Origin: Corallococcus coralloides DSM 2259
Lineage (GTDB): Bacteria > Myxococcota > Myxococcia > Myxococcales > Myxococcaceae
Direction of reading: 5' to 3'
Assembly (NCBI RefSeq): GCF_000255295.1
Contig: NC_017030.1
Coordinates: 1,922,001 to 1,986,000, forward strand
DNA: 64,000 bases
In this document: positions 59,031-64,000 of the stretch, piece by piece
Numbering within the stretch: the stretch's first letter is position 1
Layout: every line of letters begins with the position of its first letter
The notes under the pieces: model-generated
What the model saw: only the letters and a program-made list of their open reading frames with translations
Databases searched by the model: none
What the model was told of the DNA's origin: nothing
Made by a program: the position numbers and the translations under genes

Positions 59031-59146
59031 TTCGCCCCATGCGGCCCGGGGGGCGCGCTGGCCCGGCAAGCGACGCGGAGAGTGGGCCCCGCACGCCCAT
59101 GTCAGACCCCTGTGGTTGGATGGCGATGCTGAGACGAGGAGGGGGA

Positions 59147-60367
59147 ATGGGGATGGGACGGGAAGGGCTCGTGGCCTATGTGGAGGCGCAAATCGAGCGC
59201 GATATCGCGCTGGGACGGCTGCACCCGAGCGGGCAGTTTGGTTCGGAAGCGAAGCTGGCGCGTCGCTATGAGGTATGTCGGGGCACCATCCGTGAGGCGT
59301 TGCGGCGGCTGGCGGCGAGGGGCCTGGTGGTGCAGCACCCCGGGCGCAAGACGCGCGCGGTGCCGCTGGATGAGTCGCTGACGCTGGAGAACCTTGGCCT
59401 GGCGCTACATGACGCGCGCTCCCCGGACGCCCGGTGGCTCCTGGAGGGCTACTTCAGCCTCAAGCGGCAGGTGCTGGTGGAGGTCCTGGTCGACTGCTGC
59501 ACGAGGGCTTCCGTGGTGGCTTTGGATCAGCTGTCGGCCACGTGCTTCAAATTGCAGGACGCGGCGCGCTGGGAGTCGGGTGCACTCTGCGCCCAGGTGG
59601 AGTTCGAGTTGCTGCGGCTGGCGGCCCGGGTGGCGGAGCGCCCCGGGCATGTGCTCCTCGTTCAATCCCTGCAGCGGGCTTTTCTGGGAGTCGCGGATCG
59701 GCTGCAGCCCCTCATGGGCGGAGAGTCGCTGCGCGAGTGGGCCTGGTACGCGATGAGGGCGCTGGGAGAGCGCGACGCGCGAGCGCTCCAGAACGAGCTG
59801 CCGGCGTTGCTGCAGGCGTGCGATGAGCGCCTGCTGGCCGCCTTCGCCCCCGCCTCCCAGAAGCGCGCGCCCCCTGAGGCCCCCCGCGCCCAGGAGGAAC
59901 GCCCGGCTGCTCCTGCGTCAGCTCCCGCGCAGGTGAATGCGATGGAAGTACGCCCCGGCGTGGAGGAGCGTGGCCTTGGCTGTCCGGCCCCGGCCGTCGA
60001 GAGCAGTGAGGCGCTCGGAGTTGATTCCTGCCTTCAGGAGCACGGCTTCCATGTGGAGCAGGCCCGCGGGACGCTGCTGTCTCCAGCCGCCATCGGGCTC
60101 GTCCCCTGCGAGCCAGGTGGGGCGTGCGCCGGGAATTCGATGGGCGCGACCTTGGGGAACGTGTCCGGCTGTCGGACAGGTCCTGGCGCCCTGGGTTCGG
60201 AGGAGCGACTCTTGCCCATGGCTCCGACCATGGGTTCTCGCGGTTTCTCTCAGGTGGCGGTGCACACGGACGGCGGTCCGCTTCACGATGGCCGGGGGCC
60301 CCTGGGCCGGTGGGCTGCTCGCCTCTGGCGATTCATTGCCATCACCCTGGGACTGCCTGCTGAGTGA
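59147..60367 (+). CDS. GntR-type winged-helix regulator with long unassigned C-terminus
   Basis: 406 residues from ATG 59147 (AGGAGG at 59137-59142); ATG 59153 is an alternative, and an upstream frame to 58952 runs through the palindromes and is rejected. The winged-helix (~8-75) is clear: EAQIERDIALGRLHPSGQFG, SEAKLARRYEVCRGTIREAL, RRLAARGLVVQHPGRKTRAV. The next ~160 residues are helical and FCD-like (LRLAARVAERPGHVLLVQSL, WYAMRALGERDARALQNELP). The last ~130 residues are Pro/Ala/Gly-rich, with no domain. They include NVSGCRTGPG, the translation of a palindrome relic at 60159-60183. The gene may be the product of a duplicated family near these repeats. Confidence 0.75.
   Translation: MGMGREGLVAYVEAQIERDIALGRLHPSGQFGSEAKLARRYEVCRGTIREALRRLAARGLVVQHPGRKTRAVPLDESLTLENLGLALHDARSPDARWLLEGYFSLKRQVLVEVLVDCCTRASVVALDQLSATCFKLQDAARWESGALCAQVEFELLRLAARVAERPGHVLLVQSLQRAFLGVADRLQPLMGGESLREWAWYAMRALGERDARALQNELPALLQACDERLLAAFAPASQKRAPPEAPRAQEERPAAPASAPAQVNAMEVRPGVEERGLGCPAPAVESSEALGVDSCLQEHGFHVEQARGTLLSPAAIGLVPCEPGGACAGNSMGATLGNVSGCRTGPGALGSEERLLPMAPTMGSRGFSQVAVHTDGGPLHDGRGPLGRWAARLWRFIAITLGLPAE
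60159..60183. repeat. Dispersed palindrome, decayed copy 10 inside the GntR-type gene
   Basis: AACGTGTCCGGC, central T, then GTCGGACAGGTC. Several positions are changed but the core GTCGGACAGG is intact. It is the only copy within a coding frame. Confidence 0.7.
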
Positions 60368-60427
60368 ATGGCTAGCAGCCCCTGCGTCCTCTGTTATTCC
60401 TGGAGCGACTTGCGTCTGGCTCCCTGC

Positions 60428-61255
60428 TCAAGGGATGGCCTTCGTGGTGGCGGGCGCGAAGGCTTCCCGCAGCACCTTCGCCTCCAGGGAACGGTAGATG
60501 TTGGCGTGGCGCAGGTCGGGATGGGGTTCGTACTTCCACTTCAGGCCCGTGGGTGCGTTCGCGCGGAGCGCTTCGGCCAGGCGTCCGGCCTCGGCCGCGA
60601 CGTCGTCACCGGCGGACGCCATGTAGAGCGTGGCCTTCAGGTCCGGCTTCGCCTTGAGCTGGTCGCCGGCCTTGCGCACCCACTCTTCGTTGTTCCACCA
60701 GAGGCTGGGGCTCAGGGCGATGGAGGTGCCGAACATCCCGGGCTGGAGGAAGAACGTCTCCATGATGAACAGCCCCGCGAGCGACTCGCCGATGATGGCC
60801 GTCTCGTCGGTGACGCGGTACTTGCGGCGGACGTGGGGCATCAGCTCGTCGCGCAGGAAGGCGCGGAACGCCGCGGAGCCGCCGACGCGCGGGGCGATCT
60901 TCTTGTCCTCCTCGACCTGCGTGGGCCCGGTCATGTCCCGGCGCCGTTCGGTGTTCTCGATGCCCACCAGGATGACGGGCCGCATCTCCCCGGCGCGGAT
61001 GGCCGTGTCCACGGTGGTGGCCACGTGGGGGAAGTCCTCCTGCTCGCCGCCGTCGGGCATGTAGAGCACGGGGTAGCGCACGCCCTTCGCCGCGTCGTAG
61101 CCGGGCGGCGTGTAGACGTTGATGCGCCGCGCTTCCCGGAGCTTCTTCGACGTCAGCGTGAACGTCGTGTGCGGAGGCATCGGCTCCGTTTCAGCGGCAT
61201 GGCCCACGCCGCTGACAAGGACGACGGCGAGCAGGAACAGTCGGACGCACCACAT
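60428..61255 (-). CDS. Secreted esterase of the Fes/IroE (putative esterase) type
   Basis: 275 residues with signal peptide MWCVRLFLLAVVLVSGVGHA. The esterase fold is seen in RRINVYTPPGYDAAKGVRYP, YPVLYMPDGGEQEDFPHVAT, ELMPHVRRKYRVTDETAIIG and the nucleophile elbow IGESLAGLFIMETF (Ser in GESLAG). Late elements SAGDDVAAEAGRLAEAL (acid) and HPDLRHANIYRSL (His) complete the triad. The group includes siderophore esterases and feruloyl esterases. With heme uptake nearby (57 kb), siderophore processing is conceivable but unproven. Confidence 0.82.
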   Translation of the reverse strand: MWCVRLFLLAVVLVSGVGHAAETEPMPPHTTFTLTSKKLREARRINVYTPPGYDAAKGVRYPVLYMPDGGEQEDFPHVATTVDTAIRAGEMRPVILVGIENTERRRDMTGPTQVEEDKKIAPRVGGSAAFRAFLRDELMPHVRRKYRVTDETAIIGESLAGLFIMETFFLQPGMFGTSIALSPSLWWNNEEWVRKAGDQLKAKPDLKATLYMASAGDDVAAEAGRLAEALRANAPTGLKWKYEPHPDLRHANIYRSLEAKVLREAFAPATTKAIP

Positions 61256-61292
61256 GGGCTGCCACCTCCGGAGGGAAGAATGCTCGTGTGCT

Positions 61293-62012
61293 TCAGCGCT
61301 TTCGGGACGGCGGACGGGACGACGTGGACGAGGACTTCGCCTTGGGCACGCGCCGGGCGACGAAGAGGGTGTGCTTCGGTCCCTTGGTGCCGTGCGCCGA
61401 GGGGTGGAGGAGCTGGACGGAGAAGCCCACCTCTTCCAGCAGCTTCACGTACGCGACCGAGGGCCCGGCGCTCCACACCACCAGCGTTCCGTTGGAGCGC
61501 AGGGAGTTGAAGGCGTGCGACACGCCGCTGAGGTCGTAGAGGCTGTCGTTGTCCGGGTGGGTCATGGCCTTCGGGCCGTTGTCCACGTCGAGCAGGATGG
61601 CGTCGAAGGCGCCCTGCTGCCTGCGCATCACCTTGCCCACGTCACCCTCCACCACGGTGACGCGCGGGTCCTCCAGCGGCGCTTTCGCCAGCGGCGCGAG
61701 CACCCCCCGGTTCCACTCCACGACCGGGGCCATCAGCTCCGCGACGACGATGCGGGCGCCCGGCCCCAGGCGGTCGAGCACCGCGCGGACCGTGAAGCCG
61801 AAGCCCAGCCCGCCCACGAGCACCCGGGCGGGTGCGTCCGCCGAGAGGTTCGCGCAGCCAGCCTCCGCCATGGCCATCTCCGAGCCATGCTGGCGGCTGG
61901 ACATCAACGTCTGGCCGCGCACGCGCAGCACGTACTCTTCGTCCCGCCGGGCGAGCACGACTTCGCCCACGTCCGGCACCTGCGCTCGCTCCACTGTTTC
62001 CCAGGGCTTCAT
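61293..62012 (-). CDS. Spermidine-synthase-like methyltransferase-fold protein
   Basis: 239 residues from ATG 62012 (MKPWETVERAQVPDVGEVVL); the frame extends 36 nt to a TTG. Core: LMSSRQHGSEMAMAEAGCAN, RVLVGGLGFGFTVRAVLDRL (SAM/dcSAM-binding glycine loop), ARIVVAELMAPVVEWNRGVL, and FDAILLDVDNGPKAMTHPDN. This is the spermidine synthase fold, but it lacks the full gatekeeper motifs of authentic SpeE. The substrate is unknown. The C-terminal tail is Ser/Arg/Lys-rich. Confidence 0.78.
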   Translation of the reverse strand: MKPWETVERAQVPDVGEVVLARRDEEYVLRVRGQTLMSSRQHGSEMAMAEAGCANLSADAPARVLVGGLGFGFTVRAVLDRLGPGARIVVAELMAPVVEWNRGVLAPLAKAPLEDPRVTVVEGDVGKVMRRQQGAFDAILLDVDNGPKAMTHPDNDSLYDLSGVSHAFNSLRSNGTLVVWSAGPSVAYVKLLEEVGFSVQLLHPSAHGTKGPKHTLFVARRVPKAKSSSTSSRPPSRKR

Positions 62013-62083
62013 GCCAGCGCTCTTCGCGCGACCGGGCTTCCGGGTCAAGTCGCCGCCTTGACACCCCGGGACGTGCCTGCGAA

Positions 62084-62827
62084 ATGCCGGACGACCGCCC
62101 CCACCCCATGGAACGCAACGGACGACAGGCGTGGCCCCCGGAGCTCTCAGAGCCCCTGCGAGAGGTGGACCGCCTGCGCCGGGGAGGCCGCTACACGTCG
62201 GCGCTCGCGCTGGCCCGCTCGCTGGCGGAGGCGCATCCCACGCAGGTGCGGGTGCTGGTGGAGGTGGGGCTGACGCTGGGCGTGTGGGGCGGCCAGCCGG
62301 CGGAGGCGCTGCCCTGGTACGACCGAGTGCTGGAGCTGGCGCCCGGCCACGTGGCCACGCGCTACCACCGGGCCCTCACGCTCGCCCGGCTGGGCAGGCA
62401 CGCGGAGGCGGTGGAGGAGTTCGCGCAGGTGGAGGCGGCGGGGTTCCGCAAGGCGCTGGTGCTGCACATGAAGCGCGCGGAGTCGCTCGAAGTGCTGGGG
62501 CGGCTGGCGGAGGCGGAGGCGGACTGGACGGCGGCCCTGGCGGAGGACCGGGGCAACCCGTGGCTGCTCCAGCAGCGGGCCCGGTGCCGCGCCCGAGCGG
62601 GGCGGCCGGATGCCGCGGAAGCGGACCTCACCGAAGCGCTCGCGTCCCAGCAGGGCGACGCGGTGGACCCCGAACTGCTTCACGAGCGGGGCGTACTCCG
62701 GCTCCAGCGCGGTGACGTCGCGGGTGCGCGGGCGGACTTCGACGCGGGGCTCCAGGCCTTCCGCGTGGGCGACCCTCCGTCGCTGTTGGACGCGCTCCGG
62801 CGCGGGCTCCAGGACGGATGCAGGTGA
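62084..62827 (+). CDS. TPR-repeat protein
   Basis: 247 residues from ATG 62084; ATG 62108 is an alternative. TPR units: YTSALALARSLAEAHPTQVR, PAEALPWYDRVLELAPGHVA, ARLGRHAEAVEEFAQVEAAG, GRLAEAEADWTAALAEDRGN, GRPDAAEADLTEALASQQGD and GDVAGARADFDAGLQAFRVG, about six 34-residue repeats, with W/L-A-G-Y-F-A-P spacing. No signal peptide. A cytosolic scaffold for protein-protein contact is expected. Confidence 0.82.
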   Translation: MPDDRPHPMERNGRQAWPPELSEPLREVDRLRRGGRYTSALALARSLAEAHPTQVRVLVEVGLTLGVWGGQPAEALPWYDRVLELAPGHVATRYHRALTLARLGRHAEAVEEFAQVEAAGFRKALVLHMKRAESLEVLGRLAEAEADWTAALAEDRGNPWLLQQRARCRARAGRPDAAEADLTEALASQQGDAVDPELLHERGVLRLQRGDVAGARADFDAGLQAFRVGDPPSLLDALRRGLQDGCR

Positions 62828-62852
62828 CCCCCGTTGAGCCGCTCTCGCGTGG

Positions 62853-64000
62853 CTACGCGGGCCCGGCTCGTGCCGGGGCGGGACTGGGAGCGCCACGGTT
62901 CGCGATGGCGAAGAGGGCGGCTCCGACGAGCGTCATCGCCACGGCGGCCCAGGCCGGCGCGAGATAGCCCCATCCGGCCGCGATGACCAGGCCGCCCACC
63001 CAGGCTCCCGCGGCGTTGGCGATGTTCAGGGCGGAGTGCGACATCGACGCGGCCAGGGACGGCGCGCCGGGCGAGGCCTCCATCAGCCGCACCTGCACCG
63101 CGGGCGCGAGGAATTGCGCCGCGACGCCAATGAGGAACACCAGCGGCACCGCCGCCCAGGGCGATTGGGCCGTGAGCGCGAACAGGACCATCACGACCGT
63201 CGTCGCGGCAAACCCCACCCACATCGCGAGCGTCACCGAGTGGTCCGTGAGGCGGCCTCCCAGAAACGCCCCCACCGTCATGCCCACGCCGAAGAGCGCG
63301 AGCACCCACGGCAGCGCCGACTCGGTCATGCCCGACGCGAACGTCAGCGTCGGAGCGATGTAGCTGTACACCGCGAACAGCCCCCCGAAGCCCACCGCGC
63401 CCACCAGCGACGTCCACCACACCTGCGGCTGCTTCAGCGCGGACAGCTCCTGACGGATGCTGCTGCCGCCCAGTGACGCCACGTGCGGCACCCACAGCCA
63501 GAGGGCCAGGAGCGTCACCAGGCCGATGGCGCCCACCAGCAGGAACGTGCTCCGCCAGCCCAACTGCTGCCCGAGGAACGTCGCCGCCGGGACGCCGATG
63601 ATGTTGGCCACCGTCAGCCCGGCCATGATCAACGCCACCGCGCGTCCCTTGCGCCCGGCTCCCAACAGCTCGGCTCCCACGACGGAGGCCACTCCGAAGT
63701 AGGCCCCGTGCGGCAGGCCCGCCATGAACCGGGCCGCGATGAGTGTTTCAATCGTGGGCGCCAGCGCCGACGCCGTGTTGCCCAGGGTGAATGCCACCAT
63801 CAAGAGCAGCAGCAGCGCCCGTCGCGACATCCGCGCCGTGATGATGGCGACCAGCGGCGCTCCCACGACCACGCCCAGCGCATAGGCGGCGATGACATGT
63901 CCGCTCCGGGGAATCGTCGTCCCGAGCCCGCTCGCGATCTGCGGGAGGATGCCCATGGTGGCGAACTCGGTCGTCCCGATGCCAAAGCCACCCAGGGACA
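62853..64000 (-). CDS. MFS transporter (DHA1/AraJ-like), N-terminus off the right edge
   Basis: At least 382 residues are visible; ATG 63956 is internal, because family sequence continues upstream (SLGGFGIGTTEFATMGILPQ) to the window edge. Twelve membrane helices are expected, with about eleven seen. MFS loop 2-3 (ARMSRRALLLLLMVAFTLG), FMAGLPHGAYFGVASVVGAE and GRLTDHSVTLAMW match the AraJ/CmlA-like DHA1 group, which exports sugars, arabinose-like compounds or drugs. The C-terminal tail is Ala/Pro-rich. The start lies beyond 64000. Confidence 0.87.
   Translation of the reverse strand, partial: SLGGFGIGTTEFATMGILPQIASGLGTTIPRSGHVIAAYALGVVVGAPLVAIITARMSRRALLLLLMVAFTLGNTASALAPTIETLIAARFMAGLPHGAYFGVASVVGAELLGAGRKGRAVALIMAGLTVANIIGVPAATFLGQQLGWRSTFLLVGAIGLVTLLALWLWVPHVASLGGSSIRQELSALKQPQVWWTSLVGAVGFGGLFAVYSYIAPTLTFASGMTESALPWVLALFGVGMTVGAFLGGRLTDHSVTLAMWVGFAATTVVMVLFALTAQSPWAAVPLVFLIGVAAQFLAPAVQVRLMEASPGAPSLAASMSHSALNIANAAGAWVGGLVIAAGWGYLAPAWAAVAMTLVGAALFAIANRGAPSPAPARAGPA

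Larger units (their letters stand above)
58472..59146. other. Intergenic region with palindrome cluster, no gene supported
   Basis: About 675 nt between the SDR stop and the GntR-type start. It holds palindrome copies at 58827-58850, 58959-58987 and 59006-59030. One plus-strand frame (58549-58779, 76 aa, MAPGATEPALKP...) is weakly protein-like, but I cannot support it. Confidence 0.6.

Noticed and set aside
1..64000. Transposase, integrase or prophage genes
   Set aside because: No such motif was seen in any frame, so transfer signs are limited to the palindromes.

Overview
The window looks like chromosomal DNA of a myxobacterium, most likely Corallococcus or a close relative in the Myxococcaceae. 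This rests on the very high G+C content with G/C-ending codons, five Ser/Thr protein kinases in a row, many lipoproteins and secreted hydrolases, and large ORF shadows on the opposite strands. It is an inference from style, because no rRNA or marker gene is present. No tRNA, rRNA, transposase, integrase or CRISPR array was seen.

Layout. 1-6.4 kb: a partial protein with a diadenylate-cyclase-like domain, a secreted amidohydrolase, a YqaA/DedA-type membrane protein, a nuclease-fold lipoprotein with a lamin-tail domain, and a GST. 6.4-6.8 kb: two copies of a dispersed 27-nt palindrome. 6.8-14.9 kb: an S37 peptidase gene broken by one in-frame stop, a dipeptidyl-peptidase III-like enzyme, an AI-2E family permease, DoxX, a ThrE-type exporter and a pseudouridine synthase. 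14.9-24.7 kb: five tandem paralogous membrane Ser/Thr kinases with almost identical kinase domains and diverged C-termini, each with its own near-leaderless promoter. 24.8-30.3 kb: a GH128-type glucanase, a metallo-beta-lactamase-fold hydrolase, an ELWxxDGT-repeat lipoprotein, a TAXI-type binding protein and a TerB-like protein. 30.5-34 kb: three tandem paralogous LuxR-type regulators. 34-41 kb: an alpha/beta hydrolase with a TIGR01777 protein, endonuclease I, a DUF1963-like protein, a two-gene DUF2089/adhesin-like operon behind an AT-rich promoter, DUF2071, and an acyltransferase with no ordinary start codon.

41.1-41.6 kb: a second palindrome cluster. 41.6-49.7 kb: a fatty-acyl-AMP ligase with an outer-membrane protein, an M20 amidohydrolase, a lipoprotein, a YaiI protein, a multi-TM protein, a small membrane protein and a phosphoesterase. 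49.7-56.8 kb: a complete heme-uptake operon (Com-like zinc finger, TonB receptor, HmuY-like, HmuS, HmuT, HmuU, a possible 32-aa ORF, HmuV). It lies behind a promoter with a Fur-like palindrome and ends in a long hairpin. 56.8-58.5 kb: a TetR/SDR divergent pair sharing an operator. 58.5-60.4 kb: a third palindrome cluster and a GntR-type regulator. 60.4-64 kb: an esterase, a spermidine-synthase-like protein, a TPR protein and an MFS transporter running off the right edge.

The strongest candidates for something new are the palindrome family (with a GntR-type gene beside it), the promoter-duplicated kinase array, and the small genes and RNA leader of the heme operon.
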